Below, in pieces: positions 34,115-46,233 of a DNA stretch of 64,000 nt. Numbering within the stretch: the stretch's first letter is position 1; each line of letters opens with the position of its first letter. The translations under genes and the position numbers were made by a program. The DNA is from Symsagittifera roscoffensis (lineage: Eukaryota > Xenacoelomorpha > Acoela > Convolutidae): NCBI RefSeq assembly GCF_963678635.1, contig NC_087068.1, positions 32,630,189 to 32,694,188 on the forward strand. The letters run 5' to 3'. The notes beneath the pieces are model-generated. The model was not told where the DNA came from. It saw nothing but the letters and a program-made list of their open reading frames with translations, and did not search any database.

Positions 34115-35690
34115 GATAAAAGATCAAACACCAGATCACACACCAAATATTGACCAATTCAAGAGACGAGAACTCACGAACAAAGACCAAAGCTACGACT
34201 GATAAGACACGACAACTGAACTTTGATTAATGCGATTGGTTTAATTAGCAACTAATTTCAATATATTTTGTTTTTCAATCTTTTTTTTTATCAAATTTTG
34301 AGTGATACCAAACTTGCCGTGTTAAGCCTCCACTTAACTGCTAAAACTCGAGTCTCGGTTGAAACCACTCTGAATTCCTCTTTGAGAGCGTTTAGAACTT
34401 TGACTCAATTTTAATAAACTTTGACAATCCTCGAAACTCAACGAAGAAAAGTAATTCAAGTTATTTTTTGAACCTTAATAAATTGGGGTGGACTGATCTA
34501 ATTCAATTGATATAAGTTTTCCTCTTCAATTTCCTATCAAGTAAAGGAATTCAATACTTAATAGAGTTTTGTAGTTTGATCTTCAATTCGAGATATTTGC
34601 GCAGAAAGTGTTTTTTTTGCTCGTATAAAAACACGCAGCAAATTGAAGTTTTTGCAATTTTCGACCATATAACCAAATTTTGACTATAAGAAGCTTTCAG
34701 AGATAATATTCACATATTTTTACAGATCCAAAAATCAAAAAACAAATGAAAATAAGACATGAAGAGTTCATACATTTTTGGATCTTCTAACAAGGATAGC
34801 TGGATACTGCTAGCCTTACCGAGCAAGTATTTGTTAAAAAACGGCTCAAAAACAAAAAAATATTCTAAAAGCAAATTGAAAAACTTTCAATACTTTTTCT
34901 AAATTTTTGCAGTATTTTTTTCCCACTTTTGAAATTTTTGATTCCTAAAATGGCCCTAAAAGTTTCCAGAAAACACTTTTACTCGAGTAAAATTAAGTAA
35001 CGACCAAACTCAAGCTAAGCCATCAAAAGCCTGCAAGCTCAACTTATTAGCTCGAAATTTGACCAAAAATCAAAAATTTCAAACCGGTTTTTCTCGACGC
35101 TGAGAATTTTTTTTGAGTTATTCAAATAGCGACTAAAAGGGTTTTAATATGATATATCACTCGACCCATTCGATAATTATTTTGGTACCTGATTTTGCGT
35201 GGAAAAAATACAAGCCTTAATACTAAGTTCCGCTACATTTTTATATGGTCAGAATAATTAGCAACATATTAGCAACAAATTAGCAACATAATAATTAGCA
35301 ACGGAATAATTAGCGCTGGAAGAAGATTGCAGTTTGCATTGCATAGGAAAAACTTTAAGAGAACTTTAAGCTTTTTAATTATATTTATTGGTTAAATCAT
35401 TACACTTGCTGCTAGTACGCAAGACAAATCAAATCTGAATAAAATTTATAAAATCAACATGAGATGTGTTTAACAGAATCACTGATTTATTTCAACTTCA
35501 GTGAAACTTTCAACAAGACACATATTTTGAGCAAGCTCAATTCAAAGTTTTTTTTATGTGTAATTTATCAACTCTGATTTGAAACAACTCCATTTTTTCT
35601 CTTACAGAGTTACAAGGTTGCAAAAGAATGGAATAGATAGAATTCATCACAAAGATCAAACAAATTATTTCAGAAAAATTTTTACTTGCA

Positions 35691-36154
35691 AAGTTTAAAC
35701 AAAAACATGACTCAAGGGTCACCTAAAATTTCTAATTCGAATTGATAGTCGCTTCAAAACAGCAGATTGCTCTTTTTGAATATTTATATCTGCTCCACCT
35801 ACTATTTATACAGCTTTTGAAAAATTTATTGATCAAAGTCTTAATATTTTGAAAAAATTCTGACTTTAAAGCTGGAACCTAATTCAAATAGTTATTTGTA
35901 AATTCGCGTTTGCCGTGTTGTCGGCGTTCTATGCAATCTTTTCTTTTAAAAATTGTATGTCAGATAGCTGCTGAGTGGAAACTGCTTTGGAGCTAAAGGC
36001 TTGCAGTTATACTTAAAATTTCGAATTGAGGCACCTATTTGATCCTTTTTAGTGTCAGCAATTTGAAAAACTTTCAAATATTTTTTCTAATTTTTTGCAG
36101 AATTTTTTTCCCCACTTTTGAAATTTTTGATTCCTAAAAAGGCCCTAAAAATTT
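35691..36154. other. Spacer between DDAH duplication copies
   Basis: AT-rich mosaic. The first part matches the repeat unit at 39.7-40.1 kb. The last 95 bp (GAAAAACTTTCAAATATTTT, then GGCCCTAAAAATTTC) matches 34,870-34,965 and 37,440-37,535. Confidence 0.7.
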
Positions 36155-36447
36155 CCGGACTGTTTTGTATTGGATTGTTTTCTTCTACATTGGCTAGTAA
36201 TAACTGAGCACAGATTGTTACGTTCATTGAGGATAAAATATAAAAGGATGCAGTAGCAAAACTTGGAGGGCGCTGCGCGCGCGTTTTTTCGATCAAACAG
36301 ATTTTTTGAGTTTTCAGAAAAAGCTTTCTTTTGAGCTTTTTTTTTCTGGTCAAAGTTGTGGTTCTTAAAAGGGCCTTTATAGGGGAAAAAAACAATTTAG
36401 TCGACCTATAAAAAGGCTGGCATATGAAGTGTTTTTTTGTTCTGAAG

Positions 36448-36688
36448 GAACATCGAAGAGCGTGCTATAAGCAAGGTGGAGTTCTTCGAGGTGCCGGATG
36501 ACTGGGCTGCGAACTGCATCTACGTGAATGGGTACGTGCTGCACTGTAGCCAGGAAGAGTACCCTGAGTCTTTCAAGGCATATCAGGAGAAGTTCGGAGA
36601 CAAGGCCATTCCTCTCAAGAACAAGGAGTTCGACAAGATAGACGGATCCCTCACCTGCCGAGTCAGACTCCTCAAGTACCCACTCTGA
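36448..36688 (+). CDS. Duplicate DDAH terminal exon (copy 2)
   Basis: Second copy of DDAH exon 5, with the same acceptor (TTCTGAAG|GAAC) and stop. I see no base difference from 33,874-34,114 over 241 bases, so the Cys nucleophile codon is kept. No copies of exons 1-4 lie between, so it cannot stand alone. It could be spliced to exon 4 instead of copy 1, giving the same protein with another 3' end, or be unused. An in-frame ATG at 36,476 would give only 70 codons without the rest of the enzyme. Confidence 0.8.
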
Positions 36689-38276
36689 GATAAAAGATCA
36701 AACACCAGATCACACACCAAATATTGACCAATTCAAGAGACGAGAACTCACGAATAAAGACCAAAGCTACGACTGATAAGACACGACAACTGAATTTTGA
36801 TTAATGCGATTGGTTTAATTAGCAACTAATTTCAATATATTTTGTTTTTCAATCTTTTTTAATCAAATTTTGAGTGATACCAAACTTGCCGTGTTAAGCC
36901 TCCACTTAACTGCTAAGACTCGAGTCTCGGTTGAAACCACTATGAATTCCTCTTTGAGAGCGTTGAGAACTTTGACTCAATTTTAATAAACTTTGACAAT
37001 CCTCGAAACTCAACAAAGAAAAGTAATTCAAGTTATTTTTTGAACCTTAATAAATTGGGGTTGACTGATCTATTTCAATTGATATAAGTTTTCCTCTTCA
37101 ATTTCCTATCAAGTAAAGGAATTCAATACTTAATAGAGTTTTGTAGTTTGATCTTCAATTCGAGATATTTGCGCAGAAAGTGTTTTTTTTTGCTCGTATA
37201 AAAACACGCAGCAAATTGAAGTTTTTGCAATTTTCGACCATATAACCAAATTTTGACTATAAGAAGCTTTCAGAGATAATATTCACATATTTTTACAGGT
37301 CCAAAATTCAAAAAACAAATGAAAATAAGACATGAAGAGTTCATACATTTTTGGATCTTCTAACAAGGATAGCTGGATACTGCTGCCTTACCGAGCAAGT
37401 ATTTGTTAAAAAACGGCTCAAAAATGAAAAAAGATTTTAAAAGCAATTTGAAAAACTTTCAATACTTTTTCTAAATTTTTGCAGCTTTTTTTTTAACCAC
37501 TTTTGAAGTTTTTGATTCCTAAAATGGCCCTAAAAGTTTCCAGAAAACACTTTTACTCGAGTAAAATTAAGTAACGACCAAACTCAAGCTAAGCCATCAA
37601 AAGCCTGCAAGCTCAACTTATTAGCTCGAAATTTGACCAAAAATCAAAAATTTCAAACCGGTTTTTTTCGACGCTGAGAATTTTTTTTGAGTTATTCAAA
37701 TAACGACTAAAAGGGTTTTAATATGATATATCACTCGACCCATTCGATAATTATTTTGGTACCTGATTTTGCGTGGAAAAAAAACAAGCCTTAATACTAA
37801 GTTCCGCTACATTTTTATATGGTCAGAATAATTAGCAACATATTAGCAACAAATTAGCAACATAATAATTAGCAACGGAATAATTAGCGCTGGAAGAAGA
37901 TTGCAGTTTGCATTGCACAGGAAAAACTTTAAGAAAATTTTAAGCTTTTTAATTACATATATCGATTAAATCATTACAATTGCTGACATTACGCAAGAGG
38001 AATCAAATATGAATAAAATTTTATAAATCAACATGAGATGTGTGTGATTTGTTTAACAGAATCACTGATTTATTTCAACTTCAGTGAAACTTTCAACAAG
38101 ACACATATTTTGAGCAAGCTCAAATCAAAGTTTTTGTTATGTGTAATTTATCAACTCTGATTTGAAACAACTGCATTTTTTCTCTTACAGAGTTACAAGG
38201 TTGCAAAAGAATGGAATAGATAGAATTCATTAAAAGGATCAAACAAATTATTTCAGAAATTTTTTTACTTATTTCA

Positions 38277-38837
38277 GGAAAACCCTTGTAGACAGTACTT
38301 TTAGGTTGGTTGTTAAAGAAGAATGAGTCTTATCTTTCAAGAAACTTAAATGAGACGAGTCATCTAGCTAGAACGAATTGCAATGAAAATTTTTTTCGAA
38401 AAATCGTCCATAAAAATTTCAATCATCAAATAAAAAATTACAATACTTGGTTTTTTTTAAAATGGCCCAAATATTTGCAGAAAACTTTAGAAAAAAAAGT
38501 TCTGAGAAAAAGAGTGTACGGGTCTTTGCATGAAAAATAATAATTGTTGGAAAAGACATTAGGGTAAAAAAACTGAAACAAGAATTTTTTTAAAATGAGT
38601 CCAAGTTTCTCAGAAAATTCGGGAAACTTATATTTTTATTGTAGGAAGCCTATTAGAGTTTAATGGAATCTTTTGTCCAACACTTTTGCGGTAACTTTGC
38701 TGAGCCAAGTAGATAACACTCAGATAATTTTCAAAGCACATGTTATGAACCGACGCAAAAAATTTCACAGCATTCTTGATTTCTGCAAAAAATTTTAGCT
38801 GTTATACTTAAAGATTAAACTATGCAAACTTGATCGC
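38277..38837. other. AT-rich stretch, nothing recognised
   Basis: No supported gene. A 76-codon frame at 38,310 has Asn/Lys-rich composition expected by chance in AT-rich DNA. Confidence 0.5.
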
Positions 38838-41800
38838 TCTCCTATCTATTTCAGCCAAGAATCAAAATAAAAACTCAGTCACGAAGAGTTCTATGATCAG
38901 TTCCCTTATATTCATTGATCTGCTGCTTTTGCATGCAACAGGTTCATACATTTTTGATAAAAACTTCTCAGTGCCAATTAAACCATTAACAATGACCACC
39001 GTCTAACAAGCAACAAATTTTGAGCATGCTATAGACGAACTTAAGAGTTTTCATAGTAATCTTGATTTATGCGAAAAAATTAGGCTGTTTTTTAAAGACT
39101 ATACTTCATCGTTTTTTTTAATCGTTGGTCTATCTTTTTAAAAATTGACAAAAATTTTGTGCTCTTGTCTGCGCTCTTGTCAGATTGGTAAAAAATGAAA
39201 AAAAACTAAGCAGTTTTGAATTAATGATGCGAAAATTGATAGTGTGGTAGATAAGCCCAAAAAAGGGTTTAAATTTTCTTTAACGTGTACGGTGGGAAAA
39301 ATTGGCTCAGACATCATGTAAAACTGATTGAAGAAATTTTGTTCATTTTTCAATTGTCACGGCGCTGGAAGAAGATTGCAATTTACATTGCATAGGGAAA
39401 ATTTTAAAAGAACTTTAAGCTTTTTAATTACATCTATTGATTAAATCATTACACTTGCTGACATTACGCAAGAGGAATCAAATCTGAATAAAATTTATTA
39501 AATCAACATGAGAGGTGTGTGATGTGTTTAACAGAATCACTGATTTATTTCAACTTCAGTGAATTTGTCATCGAGAGACATATTTTGAGCAAGCTCACTT
39601 CAAAGTTTTTGTTATGTGTAATTTATCAACTCTGACTTAATACAACTTCGTTTTTTCTCTTACAGAGTTACAAGGTTGCAAAAGAATGGAACAGATAGAA
39701 TTCGTTAAAAAGATCAAACAAATTATTTCAGACAAATTTTTACCTGCGAAGTTTAAACAAAAACATGACTCAAGGGTCACCTAAAATTTCTAATTCGCAT
39801 TGATAGTTGCATCAAAACAGCAGATATCTTCTCCACCTACTATTTTTGAATATTTTTATCTGCTCCACCTACTGCTCCACCTACTATATCTGTTCCACCT
39901 TTATATCTGCTCCACCAAACCTATATTTTGAAAAAAATCTGACCTTAAAGCTGGAACCTATTTAAAATAGTTCTTTGTAAATTCGCGTTTGCCGTGTTGT
40001 CGGCGTTCTATGCAATCCTTTCTTTAACAATTGTTTGTCAGATAGCTGCTGAATGAAAACTGTTTTGAAGCTAAGGGCTTGCATTTATACTCGAAAACTT
40101 AATTTTGAAAAAACGCAATCATGTTGATTTGCTCTTTTGATAATTTAAATGCAGTTTTAATAACTCGGTTTTAATTTCAACCATAATTTACTGACTCGAA
40201 GTCAGAATTATAGTAACCCCAAATTGTTGGTAATATCGATGACTTTGAGCAATTTAATCGCAATAGCTTTTTGGTAAAAAATTTTTTTTGTCAGAAACAT
40301 TAGCATTTTTGGTTAAAAAATTTTTTGTAAACAGTTCTTACATATGGAAATTAGTGAGAAACTAAAATCTGACGTAGAAATGAGTAGTTTTAAGGGTTAA
40401 GTATTGTCGTTTAGATTCGTGGTACAATCAAAACATTCACACTTGAATTGAAGTAACTATTTGGTCTTTTTTAGTGTCAGCAAAACTCAATTGTTGTTTT
40501 TAGCACCTACCTGATTTAAGCTTCAGGGTCAGAAAAAAAACAGCAAAAAACAGCTCGCTCTCCTATCTATTTCAGCCAAGAATCAAAATAAAAACTCAGT
40601 CACGAAGAGTTCTATGATCAGTTCCCTTATATTCATTGATCTGCTGCTTTTGCATGCAACAGGTTCATACATTTTTGATAAAAACTTCTCAGTGCCAATT
40701 AAACCATTAACAATGACCACCGTCTAACAAGCAACAAATTTTGAGCATGCTATAGACGAACTTAAGAGTTTTCATAGTAATCTTGATTTATGCGAAAAAA
40801 TTAGGCTGTTTTTTAAAGACTATACTTCATCGTTTTTTTTAATCGTTGGTCTATTTTTTTAAAAATTGACAAAAATTTTGTGCTCTTGTCTGCGCTCTTG
40901 TCAGATTGGTAAAAAATGAAAAAAAACCAAGCAGTTTTGAATTAATGATGCGAAAATTGATAGTGTGGTAGATAAGCCCAAAAAAAGGGTTTAAATTTTC
41001 TTTAACGTGTACGGTGGGAAAAATCGGCTCAGACATCATGTAAAACTGATTGAAGAAATTTTGTTCATTTTTCAATTGTCACGGCGCTGGAAGAAGATTG
41101 CAATTTACATTGCATAGGGAAAATTTTAAAAGAACTTTAAGCTTTTTAATTACATCTATTGATTAAATCATTACACTTGCTGACATTACGCAAGAGGAAT
41201 CAAATCTGAATAAAATTTATTAAATCAACATGAGATGTGTGTGATGTGTTTAACAGAATCACTGATTTATTTCAACTTCAGTGAATTTGTCATCAAGAGA
41301 CATATTTTGAGCAAGCTCAGTTCAAAAATTTTGTTATGTGTAATTTATCAACTCTGACTTAATACAACTTCGTTTTTTCTCTTACAGAGTTACAAGGTTG
41401 CAAAAGAATGGAACAGATAGAATTCGTTAAAAAGATCAAACAAATTATTTCAGACAAATTTTTACCTGCGAAGTTTAAACAAAAACATGACTCAAGGGTC
41501 ACCTAAAATTTCTAATTCGCATTGATAGTTGCATCAAAACAGCAGATATCTTCTCCACCTACTATTTTTGAATATTTTTATTTGCTCCACCTACTGCTCC
41601 ACCTACTATATCTGTTCCACCTTTATATCTTGAAAAAAATCTGACCTTAAAGCTGGAACCTATTTAAAATAGTTCTTTGTAAATTCGCGTTTGCCGTGTT
41701 GTCGGCGTTCTATGCAATCCTTTCTTTAACAATTTTTTGTCAGATAGCTGCTGAATGAAAACTGTTTTGAAGCTAAGGGCTTGCATTTATACTCGAAAAC

Positions 41801-42245
41801 TTAATTTTGAAAAAACGCAATCATGTTGATTTGCTCTTTTGATAATTTAAATGCAGTTTTAATAACTCGGTTTTAATTTCAACCATAATTTACTGACTCG
41901 AAGTCAGAATTATAGTAACCCCAAATTGTTGGTAATATCGATGACTTTGAGCAATTTAATCGCAATAGCTTTTTGGTAAAAAATTTTTTTTGTCAGAAAC
42001 ATTAGCATTTTTGGTTAAAAAATTTTTTGTAAACAGTTCTTACATATGGAAATTAGTGAGAAACTAAAATCTGACGTAGAAATGAGTAGTTTTAAGGGTT
42101 AAGTAATGTCGTTTAGATTCGTGGTACAATCAAAACATTCACACTTGAATTGAAGTAACTATTTGGTCTTTTTTAGTGTCAGCAAAACTCAATTGTTGTT
42201 TTTAGCACCTACCTGATTTAAGCTTCAGGGTCAGAAAAAAAACAG
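38838..42245. repeat. 1.71-kb tandem duplication
   Basis: Copy 1 is about 38,838-40,549 and copy 2 about 40,557-42,245. Both run from CGCTCTCCTATCTATTTCAG to CAGGGTCAGAAAAAAAACAG. Differences are rare, for example a deletion near 41,628 and a few substitutions, so it is young. Part of the unit (from GCTGGAAGAAGATTGCA) is also in the DDAH duplication (35,316 and 37,888), giving four related segments. Each unit contains a short CTCCACCTACT minisatellite. No coding content. Confidence 0.95.
39826..39920. repeat. CTCCACCTACT minisatellite
   Basis: Irregular copies of CTGCTCCACCTACTATAT within the duplicated unit. The second copy at 41,555-41,625 has fewer units, so the array differs in length between duplicates. 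Confidence 0.85.
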
Positions 42246-42850
42246 CAATAAAAATTGAAACTTCATTTTTTTGGGTTTTCCTAATTTAGCCTTACTCAGC
42301 CTAGAAATACAGAAACTAAAGATCTTTCACATGGTGATTTGAAATTATGAGGCGGATCAGGGGCGAATCTTCTATTTTCTCCAGGAAGGAGGCGAATTTT
42401 CAAAATGAAAAAACAAAACCATAATAAAACGTTTTTAAACCAATTATATACACAAAATTAAGCTCAGTAATTTATGAGTATTTTACGTTTGAGAGAGCAT
42501 CTTAAATTTTTAACGGAAATCTGCCAAGGAATGCCTCAGAAAGCAGAACAGTTTTGAAGTATATTTCAACTCCTACAAATAACACAGTAGTTTCTGTTTG
42601 GAAATTTAGAGGTTTTGTTTAAAAAGTGGCCCGTGCCTCGGAAAAAGAACCTTACAGTTAGCCTATTAATCATAGTGTCAACGCTTAAATTTTATTAGAA
42701 AGCACCCGAACAACCCACAATATATTGCAAGAAAAATATGCTGATGGTCCAAACTGCTCTTTCAAAAGATTATTGATAAAATTCTAATAACTTTCAAAAG
42801 TGAAATTTAATTGTTCAAAGATAGTCTAATAAGCAAACTTGACGACTGAT
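42246..42850. other. AT-rich stretch, nothing recognised
   Basis: No supported feature between the tandem duplication and the LINE remnant. Confidence 0.5.
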
Positions 42851-42856
42851 CATTTG

Positions 42857-43730
42857 TCAATGCGATTTGCCTCGAGCATAACTTTGTGAAAAAATCCGCC
42901 TAATAGCAAGCTTATTCAGATCTTTTTCGTTCAGAAAAAGTTTTATTGCTTTTCCAAATATATCACCACGTATTGTTTTGCTTGAAAGCTTCAAAGCTTC
43001 ATGTCGAGGTAAGTTCCGTATCGAATATAGTTTACAATGATGAATTATGTTTTTTTTACTGAATTTTTTTCTACGAAACATTACCCCAACTAACCAACGA
43101 CGTACATTTAACTTAGATTTTTTTGATTTTATGTGAAGCAGAACATCATTTTGATTTATTGGTTCAACGAAACTTTGACTGCTCTAGCTAATTGTTTGAA
43201 ATTCAAGGTTTTTCTCAGTTGGTAGGAAATTCCGCAAAAATGACCTAATACTTTTGAATACCTCTATGTGCTTAACAAAGTTCAACTTGCAATCAAAGTA
43301 CATTCCTAGGTAATTTAAATTTGAAATTTTTTTCTAAATAATCTTCAAGATTTTTGACATTTTCTTCTTTTGTTTCCTGATTTTGTGAAAATAACCAGTT
43401 TAGTTCTGTTAGCTTGTTTTCAATTAACCAATTATTACGCCATGCAGTTCAGCGCTCAGCGTGTCGTAGTCCAATTTGATTATTTTGGAGCTGTATAGTC
43501 CGTGTAAAGAATAATATGAAGGTGGTTGCAACACGTATCAAAAACGCTCATGTAAATAATGAAGACTAGGGGACAAACGATAGAACTTTGATATACTCCA
43601 AACTCAAAAATTTCTTTTTCCGCAACTAACTGCTCTTTAAACGTAAAGTTACTTCTTTGGTTAAAATAGGACTAAATTAAGTCATTCACACTCCCTCTAA
43701 TTCCGGTTTTAATGGTAATACTTTTTTTCC
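42857..43730 (-). pseudogene. Non-LTR retrotransposon reverse transcriptase, decayed
   Basis: Minus-strand reading from 43,725 down: GIRGSVNDLI, then SYFNQRSNFTF (the family's SYL..R.Q motif), then EFGVYQSSIVCPLVFIIYM, which is the GVPQGSILGPLLFLIYI motif, then HIILYTDYTA at the catalytic box. The usual Y/FADD has become YTDY, so the second catalytic Asp is gone. After frame changes the thumb (FDCKLNFVKHIEVFKSI) and the 74-codon C-terminal frame follow to 42,857. Clearly a LINE RT and clearly inactive. Clade not assigned. Confidence 0.85.
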
Positions 43731-44193
43731 AAAAACAAAAACAAAGGATTTTGGTGAAAAGCTTATTTCTGTTTTTAATTGAATTTTATGTTTAATTGAG
43801 ACCCAATCGTTGCAAAGGAATGATTGAACCTCTCAAATTAATTTTTAGAAGTTATAGTTAAATTTATAATACATTTTTTTGTCAGTAATTTCCAAAAAAA
43901 ACATTACAGAACTGCCGGCATTCGTTTTTCGATTTGCATTTGAGCGTATTTTGATAATACTCTTTGTTGTTATAAGAAAATTTGTTCGATTTCTTGGTTC
44001 ATAAAATTTTTTTTTTAGACTTTTGATTTTTAAGCTTCAAGTGTTCACGGTAGAAATTGTTTCTTTCGTTCACGGATTTTTTCAATCAATAATTTACTAC
44101 GTTTTTTATGGTTTTTAGTGTCTAATCGTTTCGAAAAAAAAATCAGGAAATTTTTTAATCCCTGAACTCAACGAAATTTTCACAGGTCGAGTT

Positions 44194-44413
44194 TCAGATT
44201 TTTAAAACCCTAGTTTTTGCTTGATTTTTGTATGCCAAGTTGTAAACAAGTACTAAAAAACCTTTAATTAAACTATTCCAAGCTCTACGTGGAATTGCAT
44301 TTTCTTCCAGAGCATCAACTTTGAAATTAGTTTCACCTTTAACTGTAAAATGATCTCGTATTCTGGTTTTTAGTATTTCAACTGCACTGTTTTCATCATA
44401 ATTGTTAAAAACC
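44194..44413 (-). CDS. Uncharacterised 72-codon frame, copy 1 of a duplicated pair
   Basis: Minus-strand frame with FNNYDENSAVEILKTRIRD and ENAIPRRAWNSLIKGF. It is basic and probably helical, with no family I recognise. Its DNA core is identical by eye to the copy at 44,772-44,986 for about 210 bases, while flanks have diverged by tens of changes. It lies upstream, in transcription sense, of the LINE RT at 42.9-43.7 kb and may belong to that element. An exon or a gene-converted repeat are the alternatives. Confidence 0.35.
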
Positions 44414-44691
44414 ACTAATCAGTGTTTGACAAGTGTTTTGATATTATGAAGCAGCAGATATATGGACAAAATGAAGGTTGAATTTTCAAAACAGCTCTTG
44501 AATGATTGTTCTACGAGAGTTAGATCTGAAGCGGTCAAAACCTAAATCCCTGCATAGATTTTTTCAATCATTTCAGGATTGTTAATGTCTTTCAGATGAT
44601 CTTGTATTTTGGTATTATTTTCAATGGTAGTACGTGGGATAACGTATGACTAGGTTATCCTTTGATTATTTACTTTGTTTTTTGATAGTTT

Positions 44692-44994
44692 TTAAGGTCT
44701 AATCTTTTTGGAAAAAAAAACGCTAAATTTTGCGATCTCTGAACTCAACGAATTTATCACAGGTCGAGTTGAGATTTTTAAAACCCTAGTTTTTGCTTGA
44801 TTTTTGTATGCCAAGTTGTAAACAAGTACTAAAAAACCTTTAATTAAACTATTCCAAGCTCTACGTGGAATTGCATTTTCTTCCAGAGCATCAACTTTGA
44901 AATTAGTTTCACCTTTAACTGTAAAATGATCTCGTATTCTGGTTTTTAGTATTTCAACTGCACTGTTTTCATCATAATTGTTAAAAAACATCAA
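44692..44994 (-). CDS. Uncharacterised frame, copy 2 of the duplicated pair
   Basis: The same peptide as in copy 1, with a longer C-terminal extension because a stop present at the end of copy 1 (after VLKI) is absent here. The tandem duplication unit is about 575 bp. No RT or other motif is in the extension. Confidence 0.35.
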   Translation of the reverse strand: MMFFNNYDENSAVEILKTRIRDHFTVKGETNFKVDALEENAIPRRAWNSLIKGFLVLVYNLAYKNQAKTRVLKISTRPVINSLSSEIAKFSVFFSKKIRP

Positions 44995-46230
44995 TCAGTG
45001 GTTGACAAAAGTTTTTCACTAGGAAGCGGCAGATGATTGGACAAAATGAAGATTAATTTTGCAAAAATGCTCTTGAATTTTTGTTCTACGAGAGCTAGAT
45101 CTGAAGCGGTCAAAAGTCAAATCCCTCCATAGATTTTTTAACTCATTTCAGGATTGTTAATTTCTCTCACTTGATCTCGTAGTTTGGTAATGTTTTCAAA
45201 GTTACACGTGGGATAATATATAAACAGGTCGTTATTGTATTGGACACAACCGATGACAATTTTTTTGTAATAATTTGTAACTCAATACAGTGAGGTTTTT
45301 GAGAATCGAAAAATTTATATCCGCTATTACATCAAGCCAGCACCACCTCCCTCCGACAACAATGTTCAATTGAGTGTTAGACTCCTTAATTTAGACTCCG
45401 GAATCTGAATTCTTTTTACGCCTTGTCTCTGTTTCGCAAACAACATCTGGACAAATTGTGTGATTTTCGAATAAATTTTAGCTCACTAATTTTTCTGATA
45501 AGTGCTCTGATGTTCTGAAGCGGAATTGCAAGCATCACAGCCAAAAATCACGTCAAGAAAAGAGACAAGAGGCACAAAACTAAGTTGAGAGCACTCAATC
45601 CAAACGCTATGTGTCACAAAACAGCCCAGAAACGTTATTTCATATTTGAATACATTACATATATCCCCTATTTAACCAAATACTTTTCAATTATCTCTCG
45701 AGTCACAGATTCTGCAGAAAAAAAATTCAAAAACAAACTAGATTTGCCAAAAGTGAACCACTTGAACTGCAATTATCGCGAGTATAATTAGATCAAACAT
45801 ACAACAAGAAACGTTGCAGTTCGCGCAGGAAATTTTTTGAGTTCAAGTTGTGCAGTCGCGGACTCCTCCTAGGTTCTTCTTTATGATCAGTAAACGAATA
45901 AGAAAACATAAAAACACAAATAATTAGTTCGAGCCAGTTTACTTAGCAACCACTCAATTTCCTGTGGTTGTTAGATAATTTTGCTTTGACGTAGATGTTT
46001 AGTTGCAACCTCATCTTCAGGCAATATTTCATTCAAAAACATCAATTAATGCTTTTTTGTATTTTCGAAGTTTTTCAAATATCTCCTTGCAGCATACAAA
46101 ATATCCTTTTCTTTAAAATAAACAAGCTTTACTATTTTACTGGGATAAAAATCACCAAATTTTCCAGGTAATTCATGACAGGTTTTTTACCAGTCTGTAC
46201 TTACGTTTTTTTGCCAAATTTTTCCTGAAA
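44995..46230. other. AT-rich stretch, nothing recognised
   Basis: No gene supported. A short frame at 45,585 (68 codons) has no visible family motif or splice context. Confidence 0.5.
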
Positions 46231-46233
46231 AAA

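Larger units (their letters stand above)
33581..38276. repeat. Tandem duplication of the DDAH terminal exon and 3' flank
   Basis: Copy 1 is about 33,581-35,690 and copy 2 about 36,155-38,276, offset 2,574 bp. Both start at CGGACTGTTTTGTATTGGA, the right arm of the inverted-repeat element. They carry the intron end, the last exon, the 3' flank and a fold-back arm copy. Exons are identical by eye, while non-coding parts differ by occasional substitutions and small indels. Between copies lies 35,690-36,154, part of which (from TCGCGTTTGCCGTGTTGTCG) resembles 39,980-40,060. Confidence 0.93.
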
